From contig QMSB01000004.1 in the NCBI GenBank assembly GCA_003650815.1, positions 1 through 44,575 on the forward strand: 44,575 nucleotides of DNA. Reading direction: 5' to 3'. The position numbers were made by a program, and so were the translations under genes. The stretch comes from Thermoprotei archaeon. Its GTDB lineage: Archaea; Thermoproteota; Thermoprotei; Thermofilales; B15-G2. Positions 32,807 to 41,004 of the stretch are shown here, in pieces (position 1 is the first letter of the stretch; the number at the start of each line of letters is the position of its first letter). The notes under the pieces are model-generated. The model was not told where the DNA came from. It did not search any database and saw nothing but the letters and a program-made list of their open reading frames with translations.

Positions 32807-33616
32807 CTAAAGCAGTTTGATGGAAGGTTTTCTGGATACAAATTCGCAGTACTCATCTCCCTTCGAGAGACACCTCGTTTCGATCAATGAAATTCTCTCA
32901 CCTATTACATAAGATATAAACCCTGCTAATATTCCTCTTAAATAGTGGCTTCGAGGAGTTTTACTCATACCCTTAAATGGTCTGCATTCAAAGCTATCAT
33001 ATAGCCTAAATCTAATTCTCTTTTCTTCTATATCGAATTCTACCAGCTCGTAGTCCTTAATCCAGTTCAAAGCCTTAAATATTTCAAAGCCTAAGATCAG
33101 CAGATTTTTTCCAGTAACTCCGGCGTTCACGCTCCATTTTTCTCCCATTATGTATCCTGCTCGATAGCCTAGATGGTACATGAAGGCGAGGCCGGCGACT
33201 CCAAAGTACTGGTCTAGGGCTTTATAAAGCTCGTATAGCCATGCATCGCGCTCTACTATAGCCTCGCCTCCCAGAGTAGTTATTGAGGCCTTAAATGGTG
33301 GTAGGAGTATTTCTCCGATTTCCTTGGCTCCATGTTCTATGCCTAAAACCACGTCTAGTTCTTTGAGTTCTTCAAATATCTTCTCTGGCGGGACATCAGC
33401 TTCCGTAAGATCTATTTGTGAGATCCAGTAAGCCTCTTTCTCTTCGGCGGGGGCTTCAATAATACCACTAAGAATGTTTACATTATATTTTGCTAGTAGC
33501 TGAGAAACTTTCATTAAGGCTCCGGGCTTGTTGACGAGTTTCAGAGCTATATAAGCTATCTTTCTTCCCTTAACTTTTCTGACTATGAAAGGATAAGTTA
33601 TTCTGTAGCTGGACAC
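32807..33616 (-). CDS. ACT domain-V4R domain protein
   Basis: The N-terminal 80 residues are an ACT domain (IAYIALKLVNKPGALMKVSQLLAKYNVNILSG), which usually binds amino acids. Residues about 110-269 form a V4R domain (GVAGLAFMYHLGYRAGYIMGEKW, and the end LIETRCLSKGDEYCEFVSRKP with conserved Cys). V4R domains bind small hydrophobic ligands or act as sensors. No HTH is seen, so it may regulate through a partner. It is convergent with the tRNA. Confidence 0.82.
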   Translation of the reverse strand: MSSYRITYPFIVRKVKGRKIAYIALKLVNKPGALMKVSQLLAKYNVNILSGIIEAPAEEKEAYWISQIDLTEADVPPEKIFEELKELDVVLGIEHGAKEIGEILLPPFKASITTLGGEAIVERDAWLYELYKALDQYFGVAGLAFMYHLGYRAGYIMGEKWSVNAGVTGKNLLILGFEIFKALNWIKDYELVEFDIEEKRIRFRLYDSFECRPFKGMSKTPRSHYLRGILAGFISYVIGERISLIETRCLSKGDEYCEFVSRKPSIKLL

Positions 33617-33710
33617 GTTAGCCCCTTTAATTAATGTGAAAACTTATATATGTTTATTCTTATGTCAAAACTCATACTAGCTTGAGATAAACAATGAAGA
33701 CAGGACTTAA

Positions 33711-33812
33711 ATGATGTGTTTCCGTGAACAGCTTGAGTTTCTAGTCATCTTCCTCCAAGGTACTATACGCATATTTTCGCTTAGAGAAGCTATATTAAGC
33801 TCTGGTGAGTAG
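33711..33812 (+). CDS. Tiny ORF, 33 aa, doubtful
   Basis: ATG ATG at 33711 opens a 33-codon frame (EQLEFLVIFLQGTIRIFSLRE) ending 7 nt before the YjbQ start. It is hydrophobic-helical and below the track's cutoff. It might be a decayed gene end or a small peptide; no family is seen. The rest of the 33617-33710 intergenic stretch holds AT-rich promoter-like sequence only. Confidence 0.25.
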   Translation: MMCFREQLEFLVIFLQGTIRIFSLREAILSSGE

Positions 33813-33818
33813 TAGAGT

Positions 33819-34244
33819 GTGTTAGACATCAAGGTAATAGAAGACAGATTTTCAACCCATAGGAGAATAGAACTACTCGACTTTACTTCAAAGCTCAATG
33901 AAGTAGTAGAGAAACATAGACTCGAAGAAGGGATAGTAATGGTCTTCCTGCCTCATGCTACAGCAGCAGTTACAGCTAACGAAAACGAGCCAGGTCTAGT
34001 AGAAGACATAATAGATGTTTTAACTAAAATAGCTCCTCCAGATGGCTCATTTAGACACAACCTAATAGACGATAATGCTCATGCACACATACTCTCAGCC
34101 ATAGTAAAGTCGTTCTATGTTTTCCCTGTTAAGAGGGGGAGAGTTATTAGAGGAACTTGGCAGAACCTGTTTATCGTAGAACTAGACGGCCCTAGGCACT
34201 ACAGAAGAATAGTGTACGTACTGCTAGGTAAGTTCAAGCAGTAA
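33819..34244 (+). CDS. YjbQ/UPF0047 family protein
   Basis: The 141-aa protein is a typical YjbQ: HATAAVTANENEPGLVEDIIDVL, FRHNLIDDNAHAHILSAIVKSF and the C-terminal GTWQNLFIVELDGPRHYRRIVY. Three His/Asp residues form the conserved metal site. Related proteins have thiamine phosphate synthase side activity and complement thiamine mutants; the true substrate is unsettled. The start is GTG 33819. Confidence 0.88.
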   Translation: MLDIKVIEDRFSTHRRIELLDFTSKLNEVVEKHRLEEGIVMVFLPHATAAVTANENEPGLVEDIIDVLTKIAPPDGSFRHNLIDDNAHAHILSAIVKSFYVFPVKRGRVIRGTWQNLFIVELDGPRHYRRIVYVLLGKFKQ

Positions 34245-34259
34245 AACTTAAAGTCTTAT

Positions 34260-34356
34260 GAGGATATAGTATGACTGCGGATGACTGGTTTTCGGGGAGC
34301 CTGAGGGACTCCCGATGAGGTAGCCCTTATCCCGCTGACGCTATAGAAATTTTTCT
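34260..34356 (+). ncRNA. Candidate guide sRNA, C/D-like
   Basis: Between two protein genes lies a GC-rich stretch with box-like GGATGA (34279-34284), CTGA (34301-34304), CGATGA (34313-34318) and CTGA (34335-34338). Both guide spacers are 16 nt, and GCG/CGC closes the ends. GGGAG/CTCCC can also pair across the middle, as in an H/ACA-type pocket. A TATA-like aaaacttaaag lies about 25 nt upstream, and a T-rich run (atttttct) ends it. Boxes C and C' are degenerate and the spacers longer than usual, so the class is unsure, but a transcribed small RNA is likely. Confidence 0.5.
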
Positions 34357-34398
34357 CCTGTAAAATGTTTAAATAGTAAAATAATAAGTATAGTATTG

Positions 34399-35481
34399 AT
34401 GCAGTATCTTTCTTCCGTGAAGCATGTTCTGCCTTCCAGTATTCTTAGGGAGGCTTTGAGCAAAGCTATTGATATTAATGAGGCTGAGGTCCCTGTAGCC
34501 GATGAAAATTCACGATACTTAGGAGTAGTAGATCTCAGGCCCCTGTTTCTTCCCTCGACAGATATACTTGATACACGTGTCTCAAATATTATGGTTAAGT
34601 ATCCTACTCTCTCCGAGGAGTTCTTTTCACCTGAAGAAGCTATGAGTATTATGATTAATAGTGGTGTTAGAGGAGTTCCAGTAGTTAGGGGTAAGAGTGT
34701 TTATACAGGAATGTTTTATCATAGAAATGCACTAGAGTATCTTAGAGATAGAGGCTTTGGGAGCAAAATTAAGGTTAACCAAGTAATGAGAACAGTGGTT
34801 CCCTGCGTTTTTTCTGAAGATACTCTCGCTAAAGCTGCTGCTGTTATGAGAAGGTATAAGGTTTCAAGAGTTATTGTTACTGAAGAGAGGAGAGGTATTA
34901 TTAAACCTATAGGCGTGCTTACTAGAACTGATCTTCTTAGAATTCTCTCGAAGTATAGCAAGGACAGGGCGAGTTACGGTGAAGTTGTCGGAGAAAAGTA
35001 TAGATTTCTTTCTCAGAGAGTTCGAGAATTCGTATCATTTAAACTAATTACCATAGACTACAATGAGCCTATATCTAACGCTATAGCCCTAATGCTAGAC
35101 AACGATGTTAGGAGTCTCCCTATAGTAAAGAACTCTGAGCTAATAGGGCTTATCGCTTCTACGGATATAATTAAAACTTACGTCAGGTACCTCACTTTAA
35201 AGGAGAAAGCGAAGAGAGTTTACTATAAAGTTCACTGTAACGTAGAGGAGCTTAAATCGACTATAGAAAGCATTATTTTATCTAAAAGAATTCCTCCAGG
35301 CGTTAGTGTCGACGTAGAGTTCTATAGGCGTAGAGGTAATCTATATGAAGTCTACGTGAGGTTTAGAACATTCAACCGATTTGTTGTCTACGGCGATACT
35401 GCGAGAGGAGTAGAGAGAGCATTAAAAGTTCTCAGAAAAGCCATAGACTACTGTAGGGCACGCATTTTTGAAATAAGATAA
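34399..35481 (+). CDS. CBS-domain protein with C-terminal HPF-like extension
   Basis: CBS motifs fill the first 270 residues, for example NIMVKYPTLSEEFFSPEEAM, QVMRTVVPCVFSEDTLAKAA and LITIDYNEPISNAIALMLDN, with ligands probably adenine nucleotides. The last 90 residues (VYYKVHCNVEELKSTIESII, GNLYEVYVRFRTF, ALKVLRKAIDYCR) have a beta-alpha-beta pattern that recalls ribosome hibernation factors of the YfiA/HPF type. ATG 34399 (not TTG 34396) suits the TATA-like gtttaaatag upstream. It lies 12 nt before the KaiC-like gene. Confidence 0.75.
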   Translation: MQYLSSVKHVLPSSILREALSKAIDINEAEVPVADENSRYLGVVDLRPLFLPSTDILDTRVSNIMVKYPTLSEEFFSPEEAMSIMINSGVRGVPVVRGKSVYTGMFYHRNALEYLRDRGFGSKIKVNQVMRTVVPCVFSEDTLAKAAAVMRRYKVSRVIVTEERRGIIKPIGVLTRTDLLRILSKYSKDRASYGEVVGEKYRFLSQRVREFVSFKLITIDYNEPISNAIALMLDNDVRSLPIVKNSELIGLIASTDIIKTYVRYLTLKEKAKRVYYKVHCNVEELKSTIESIILSKRIPPGVSVDVEFYRRRGNLYEVYVRFRTFNRFVVYGDTARGVERALKVLRKAIDYCRARIFEIR

Positions 35482-35493
35482 TGAGGTCTCTAT

Positions 35494-36285
35494 ATGAATA
35501 AAATAAGCTTCGGCATAAGCATATTAGACAGTATCCTAAAGGAAGGATACCCTAAGCAAAGCTTAGTACTACTTGTAGGGGAAGGAGGTATAGGCAAGTC
35601 GGTTTTCTTAATGCTGATTGCGAAACATAGACTAGAGCTAGGAGAGCCCGTGCTTTTCGTATGCCTGGATAATGATCCCCTAGCGATTATCGAATCATTT
35701 AAAAGCTTTGGATTCGAAGTCGATAAGTATACTGAGAAAAACTTACTAGGCTTTATTGACTGTTACTCCTTTAAAGTAAGTGCTATTTACCGCAAAAACT
35801 TAAGCTATGTTTTAGGGATAGCTGATCCTAAGAATCTTAATCAATTAGCAAAGACTATAGTTGAGGCCATGTCAAGATTAAGTGTAGGGAAAGGAGGATG
35901 TCTTCTGCTGGACAGCTTAAACGAAATATTTCTCTACAATGACTTAACTAGAGTATCTGACTTCCTTAAGGAAGTGAGGTATATTGTGATAAGGCACTAT
36001 GGAGCGTCTTTCTTCGCTACAATTCACGTAGGCTTAAGCAAGTGGGAGGAGTTAAGATCTATGATCGAGCACTTAGCTGACGGCGTAATAGAATTCAGGT
36101 TCGAGCCATCACTTAGCGAAGCAGGTGTTTCTGTAAGACAAGTTAGAGTAAAAAAGATGCGTGCAGTTCCACACGACTCAAATTGGTATAGTTTTCACAT
36201 AACTAAGGAAGGTATAGTTCCATTAAAAGTTAAAATAAGAGTTAGTGGAGAAATACAAGAGAAGCGAGATGATGATAAGAGCTAA
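35494..36285 (+). CDS. KaiC/RadA-like ATPase
   Basis: Walker A GEGGIGKS (residues 29-36) and Walker B CLLLDSLNE (about 135-143) define a single RecA-like ATPase domain of KaiC type. The opening ISFGISILDSILKEGYPKQSLVLLVGE is the usual KaiC N-terminal helix and strand. At 263 aa it has one domain, unlike cyanobacterial KaiC. Archaeal single-domain KaiC-like proteins are often found with signalling partners. It is translationally linked to the CBS protein, so energy sensing through that protein is likely. Confidence 0.82.
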   Translation: MNKISFGISILDSILKEGYPKQSLVLLVGEGGIGKSVFLMLIAKHRLELGEPVLFVCLDNDPLAIIESFKSFGFEVDKYTEKNLLGFIDCYSFKVSAIYRKNLSYVLGIADPKNLNQLAKTIVEAMSRLSVGKGGCLLLDSLNEIFLYNDLTRVSDFLKEVRYIVIRHYGASFFATIHVGLSKWEELRSMIEHLADGVIEFRFEPSLSEAGVSVRQVRVKKMRAVPHDSNWYSFHITKEGIVPLKVKIRVSGEIQEKRDDDKS

Positions 36286-36287
36286 GC

Positions 36288-36345
36288 GCGGATAAATGAC
36301 ATAGCCGGTGCTCGCTGATAACGCGTATTCTCGGCAGAGAACTTA
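36288..36345. other. Short intergenic stretch with hairpins
   Basis: TTCTC-GGCA-GAGAA (36328-36341) forms a 5-bp hairpin, and GC-rich CGCGGATAAATG-type sequence lies before it. It may be a terminator of the CBS-KaiC unit or a small RNA; no full box set is seen. Confidence 0.25.
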
Positions 36346-36389
36346 GAGCTACTGAATAAAGATCACCAATAAGGATAAATATTCTGTAA

Positions 36390-36836
36390 TTATTTATTAG
36401 TTAACTTAATTTTCTTAATTACTTTTATAGATTCAATCACTGTAGTTGGATATTGTCCCTTTACGTCTTTCTCATACTCTTTTACCATGTCCCATATGCA
36501 GAGTAGCGCTACTGATACAGCGGTTAGGGCCTCCATTTCAACTCCTGTTTTAGCATATGCTTTAACGGCAACCCTTACCCTAACTCCGTCTTCTTCAAGC
36601 TCGAAGGCTATATCAACATGAGTTAAAGGTAGTGGGTGACACAGCGGAAGTATCTCAGGTGTTCTTTTACAAGCCTGAATAGCCGCTATCTTCGATACTG
36701 TAAAAACATCTCCTTTCCTCACCTTTCCGCATCTAATTCTTTCTACGGTGTCTTTTCTCAGTTTTATTTTACCTTCAGCTACAGCTATTCTGAGAACATC
36801 TTTCTTACCCGAAATATCTACCATTGAAGCAGACAT
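36390..36836 (-). CDS. moaC: Cyclic pyranopterin monophosphate synthase accessory MoaC
   Basis: MoaC converts the MoaA product into cyclic pyranopterin monophosphate. The signature parts ACKRTPEILPLCHPLPLTHVD and KTGVEMEALTAVSVALLCIWDM are present; length 148 aa is normal. It is last in the Mo/W cofactor operon, 28 nt after moaA. Confidence 0.94.
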   Translation of the reverse strand: MSASMVDISGKKDVLRIAVAEGKIKLRKDTVERIRCGKVRKGDVFTVSKIAAIQACKRTPEILPLCHPLPLTHVDIAFELEEDGVRVRVAVKAYAKTGVEMEALTAVSVALLCIWDMVKEYEKDVKGQYPTTVIESIKVIKKIKLTNK

Positions 36837-36864
36837 AAGACCACTAATAGTATGAGAATAGGAG

Positions 36865-37785
36865 CTATTTAAAGAAAGGTTCTCTTAGAGAATTAGCTTT
36901 AATGAACAGTTTTGTTAAGACTTCCTCTTTCTCAGGTAAAGTCATGTTAGATCTAATTACATGAAGCAGACTTATAGTATTGTCATTTCTCATTAAACAT
37001 GGCTTTAATTTACCATCATGAGTCAATCTGATTTTCCTGCACTTTAAGCAAAACTCGGAATTACCGTACGACTCTACTAGCTCTACCTTAATTCCTGTAG
37101 GTAGTACATATACAGGTCTGTTTTGAAGATCTCTCCTATATTCCTCTACGCAGTGCTTTCTCAAGTAATTCTTAATGTGCGTCAGCGACACATGATATTT
37201 ACAGTATTCTTCAAAGCCTACTCCAAGCGGAATTAGCTCAATGAAACAGACATCAGCTCCTATTTTCGAAGCAAAGTTAATTATTTTTAAATATTCATCG
37301 TGGTTTAATCCATTTAATATGACTGTATTTAATTTAATTTTTAATCCATAACTAGCTATATTCTTAATACCCTCGATAACTCTTTTTAATCCATTTACTT
37401 TAGTTATAGTCCTATAGACTTCCTCGTTTAGAGAGTGCAGACTTACGTTAATTCTATCGAGTCCTGCCTCTACAAGCCCTTTTGCTCTATTTTCTAAAAA
37501 ATAGCCATTGGTTACCAGAGAAATCTCAACATCTTCAAATCGGCTTAAGTACTGTACAATGAGCTCCAAGTCGTCCCGTAATAAAGGCTCTCCTCCCGTT
37601 ACCTTAAAGAACCTTATTCCCAGCCTATGGGCTACTTTACATACTAGAGCTATTTCTTCCGCCGATAGCTCGTCACTAGACATTTCTTCGCCTTCTCTGT
37701 GGCAGAAGAAACACATGTAGTTACATCTGCCTGTAACAGATATTCTCAAGTGAGTTAAAGGCCTTCCATATTTATCTACTAGCAC
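36865..37785 (-). CDS. moaA: GTP 3',8-cyclase MoaA
   Basis: MoaA is a radical SAM enzyme that rearranges GTP in the first step of molybdopterin synthesis. The first cluster is CNYMCFFC (C21, C25, C28), KVTGGEPLLR follows, and the C-terminal second cluster is FCLKCRKIRLTHDGKLKPCL. It overlaps the MoeA-PBP gene by 7 nt. Confidence 0.94.
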   Translation of the reverse strand: MLVDKYGRPLTHLRISVTGRCNYMCFFCHREGEEMSSDELSAEEIALVCKVAHRLGIRFFKVTGGEPLLRDDLELIVQYLSRFEDVEISLVTNGYFLENRAKGLVEAGLDRINVSLHSLNEEVYRTITKVNGLKRVIEGIKNIASYGLKIKLNTVILNGLNHDEYLKIINFASKIGADVCFIELIPLGVGFEEYCKYHVSLTHIKNYLRKHCVEEYRRDLQNRPVYVLPTGIKVELVESYGNSEFCLKCRKIRLTHDGKLKPCLMRNDNTISLLHVIRSNMTLPEKEEVLTKLFIKANSLREPFFK

Positions 37786-39749
37786 GCGTAAATCACCTTA
37801 CCTGTATCCTTGTGGAGAGAGTATCCCGGGAGGAGAGTAATTATTTTCTTAAGACTACTTGGATCGAGTACATGCATAAAATCTTTAGCTATGTTTTTAT
37901 TTAATATGTCTTTGCTTAATATAAAATCATATATTTCTGTTGAAATTTTTGTAAATCCTAATTTATATTTATCTGCAATGTACTTTACTGCTACCCCTAC
38001 GTCGGCTATTCCTCTAGAGATCAGATATCCTACTGCTTCATGTGTTTTTACTTCATACTCGAACCCCTTTATCCTTTCCTTGAATTCTCGAGAACTTACT
38101 TTTTCTTTTTTGGCTTCTCTTTTAATAATTTCTTCTATTAAAGCTCTTGTTCCAGAACCCTTATTTCGATTAATAAACCTTAGTTCATTTTCAATTATTT
38201 CTGTAAAAGACTTTATCTTCAGGTCTCTGCGGTACACAAAACCTTGCTCCCTTAAGTATCCTCTCACTACAACTAGGTCTCTATACTTATATTTCTCTAT
38301 AAAAGGAATGTTGTATTCTCCTGTAGATGGATCGTATAAGTGTGATCCGGCTATATCAGCTATCTTTTTGCCTACTAAGTTTAAACCTGTAAGACTACCT
38401 GTGATAATTATTTTTAGTGAATATCTTTCTCTAAGTCTCTCTAGAAGGCTTATCGCTAGAGGACAGTGGCTTCCCGCGAAAAGTACACGTTGTCTGAAAT
38501 TCTCTGAAAATATTCTGACGGAAACCGTTGCTCCTTCAGCTAAGTACTCTGTGTTCTCCGGTATTGTTATGAATCCGTCGCTCATGTAAAGTGTGTATAG
38601 AGCCCCGCTGTGTGTACTCAGTGGATACGCATAGATTTTACCTCTTCTCTCAGCTATTATCGCTGGTACAAGCTTAACTAGTCCTACTGCTCCTCTTACA
38701 GGAGACAGGAGTTCTGCTTCTACTGTTTTCTCAATAACGCTAGGTGATGTTCCCTGAAGCATTTTTATTAACGGAACTAGCAGTAATTTAGCTATATTAA
38801 GGCAAGATACAGGAAAGCCGGGAAGTCCGAAAAGCACTTTTTCTCCAGCTAGAGCTATCACAGTAGGTCTTCCGGGAGAAACCTTTAGTCCGTGGACAAT
38901 TACTCCGGGTCCGTACTCTGAAAAAACTCTGTAGGTTAAGTCGCCGAGACCTGCTGAAGTGCCTCCTATCGTCACTACAATATCGCTGTCCTCGAGAGCT
39001 CTATCTACAGCATCCTTTATTTCACTATAGCTGTCTTTAACTATATTCAGTCGCTTTACAGAAGCTCCAGCTTCTTCTAGCAGCGCAGCTATCATAAACG
39101 AGTTCGAATCATATATTTTTCCATACTCGAGCTCCACGCCGGGCTCAGCTAACTCGCTACCTATCGGTATTACTGTGACTTGAGGCTTAGAGTAAACTTT
39201 AATCTTCGTTATACCCGCCGACAGGAGTACTCCGATAAGCTGTGGGGTCACTATTTCGCCTCGCCAGGCGACTATTTCTCCTTCAGCAATATCTGATCCT
39301 ACTAGGTCTACGTTTTCTCCCTTAGCTACTCTTCGATAGACTTCTACTTCATTAGAAGGAGTCTTACAAGTATACTCTACTGGAATTACAGCATCTGCGG
39401 GATAAGGTATAGGGGCCCCTGTGTCTATTTCAGCGCACTCTCCTTTTCTGAGCTCAAAGGAGGGAGCTTCGCCTATCTTCACTACGCCTGCGAGCTTCAG
39501 TTTTACGGGCTTATCTTCGTATGCGAGTGATGTATCTGAAGAATAGACAGCATAGCCGTCCATCAGCGCTCTGCTGAAGGGTGGAACCGAATATGCTGCT
39601 TTGATATTTTCAGCGAGCACTCTTCTAAGAGCTTTTTCGACTGGAACTTCTTCTACACGTAGACTTCTCGCTTTCACTATTTTAGATAATATTTCAAATA
39701 CTTCGCCTAAGTCAGCAAGCTTTCTATAAACTTTCCTATATTTTCCCAT
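37779..39749 (-). CDS. moeA: MoeA with C-terminal PBP-like domain
   Basis: Residues 1-400 are MoeA (ARSLRVEEVPVEKALRRVLA, RALMDGYAVYSSD, DIVVTIGGTSAGLGDLTY, FGLPGFPVSCLN), which inserts Mo or W into the pterin. Residues 430-640 form a periplasmic-binding-protein-like domain (GSHCPLAISLLERL, NRNKGSGTRALIEEI, THEAVGYLISRGIADVGVAVKYI), known in some archaeal MoeA proteins and possibly sensing an oxoanion. A second MoeA lies upstream, overlapping by 14 nt. Confidence 0.9.
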   Translation of the reverse strand: MGKYRKVYRKLADLGEVFEILSKIVKARSLRVEEVPVEKALRRVLAENIKAAYSVPPFSRALMDGYAVYSSDTSLAYEDKPVKLKLAGVVKIGEAPSFELRKGECAEIDTGAPIPYPADAVIPVEYTCKTPSNEVEVYRRVAKGENVDLVGSDIAEGEIVAWRGEIVTPQLIGVLLSAGITKIKVYSKPQVTVIPIGSELAEPGVELEYGKIYDSNSFMIAALLEEAGASVKRLNIVKDSYSEIKDAVDRALEDSDIVVTIGGTSAGLGDLTYRVFSEYGPGVIVHGLKVSPGRPTVIALAGEKVLFGLPGFPVSCLNIAKLLLVPLIKMLQGTSPSVIEKTVEAELLSPVRGAVGLVKLVPAIIAERRGKIYAYPLSTHSGALYTLYMSDGFITIPENTEYLAEGATVSVRIFSENFRQRVLFAGSHCPLAISLLERLRERYSLKIIITGSLTGLNLVGKKIADIAGSHLYDPSTGEYNIPFIEKYKYRDLVVVRGYLREQGFVYRRDLKIKSFTEIIENELRFINRNKGSGTRALIEEIIKREAKKEKVSSREFKERIKGFEYEVKTHEAVGYLISRGIADVGVAVKYIADKYKLGFTKISTEIYDFILSKDILNKNIAKDFMHVLDPSSLKKIITLLPGYSLHKDTGKVIYAC

Positions 39750-40941
39750 AAACTTCTACCCCCACTACTTCTCCTTCATCGTATCCCTCGATGTCTTCAG
39801 GAACCACTACAAACCCGTTTCCCAGAACTAGGCTTCTAAGAGATCCTGATCCTCCAACAGTTAATGGTTCGGCGTAAAAGCCACTGTTTCTCCTGAAGAC
39901 TCTGACTCTAACAAATCCCATGAACCCCAGCTTTACAGTAATTCTCTTCGTGAGCTTGGCCTTAATAATAGGCCTAGGCAGGTACTCTACTCCAATCCAC
40001 TTCTCTAAAACTGGCTTAACTACTAGCTCTAGTCCAGCTAGAGCAGCTACAGGTAAGCCGCTTAAATTCACTACAAGTCTTCCTCTGACAGAGGATAATG
40101 CAGTGGTTTTGCCTGGCTGAATAGCTATTCCGTGTACATGTGCTTCTGGCTCTAGTTTTCTGACAGCTCTAACACTGTAGTCTTTCGATCCTAGGGAGCT
40201 GCCACCACACAGGACTACTATGTCGTTCTCTTTGAGCAGTGTTTCTAGAAGATCTGCTATTTCATCGGAGTTGTCTCTAGCTATCAGTATTTTTGAGACT
40301 TCAATGGAGTGTTCACGAAGCCACCCCTCTACTATTCTCCTGGTGAAAGGCACAGCCTTTTCCTTAACGAACTCGTCTCCAGTACAGATAATCGAGGCTT
40401 TTACATCAATTACAGGAACTGTAGCAAAGCCCAGCGCCTCTAAGGCAGCTAAATGCCAGGGTCTGATTAAGTCTCCTCGCTTTAAAACTAGATCTCCTTT
40501 GGCTAGCTCCTCTCCAGGAAGAGAAACATTTTCGTATCTGCTCACTTTCCTGTAAATCAATATTTCGTTATTTCTCCTAGAGGTATCTTCTACTCTAACA
40601 ACAGAGTCTGCTCCCTCGGGGAGAAAGCCTCCAGTCTCTATAGCTACGCCTTCACCAGCTCCTATTTTTACTGAAACTAATTGCCCCGAGTATATATGAT
40701 ATGGAAGAAGCTTGACTAGAGCGGGACTCGTGTAGGATGCTTCCTCGCAGTCTTCACTTCTAACAGCATAGCCGTCCATAGTAGCTTTCATATATGGAGG
40801 AAAATCTCTATCAGAAACAATGTCGGCTCCACAGATTTTGTTCAAGGCTTCCTCTAGAGGTAAATCTGTAATAGATAGATTCTTTTTAAGTAGGCTAGAT
40901 ACTTCTTCGACAGCTCTGTGTACTCTAGTTAGTTTCCACAT
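39736..40941 (-). CDS. moeA: Molybdopterin molybdotransferase MoeA
   Basis: At 401 aa this is a simple MoeA: ATMDGYAVRSED, ETGGFLPEGADSVVRVEDT, ENDIVVLCGGSSLGSKDYS, VRGRLVVNLSGLPVAALAG. It is the second MoeA in the operon; paralogues may divide Mo and W insertion. PPYMKATMDGYAVR holds the conserved Asp. It is 63 nt downstream of the MoaB-MoaE gene. Confidence 0.93.
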   Translation of the reverse strand: MWKLTRVHRAVEEVSSLLKKNLSITDLPLEEALNKICGADIVSDRDFPPYMKATMDGYAVRSEDCEEASYTSPALVKLLPYHIYSGQLVSVKIGAGEGVAIETGGFLPEGADSVVRVEDTSRRNNEILIYRKVSRYENVSLPGEELAKGDLVLKRGDLIRPWHLAALEALGFATVPVIDVKASIICTGDEFVKEKAVPFTRRIVEGWLREHSIEVSKILIARDNSDEIADLLETLLKENDIVVLCGGSSLGSKDYSVRAVRKLEPEAHVHGIAIQPGKTTALSSVRGRLVVNLSGLPVAALAGLELVVKPVLEKWIGVEYLPRPIIKAKLTKRITVKLGFMGFVRVRVFRRNSGFYAEPLTVGGSGSLRSLVLGNGFVVVPEDIEGYDEGEVVGVEVYGKI

Positions 40942-41004
40942 CAGTTTCCTAGGTTTCTACTCTGTAGACAGATATAAGCGTTATATCTGCGCGGAAACAA
41001 CGCT

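Noticed and set aside
33707-33898. 63-aa minus-strand ORF over the YjbQ start
   Set aside because: It overlaps the conserved YjbQ start and has no family pattern.
37810-38589. 259-aa plus-strand ORF in the MoeA-PBP gene
   Set aside because: It lies antisense to a strongly conserved gene; composition is low in charged residues as expected for a shadow.
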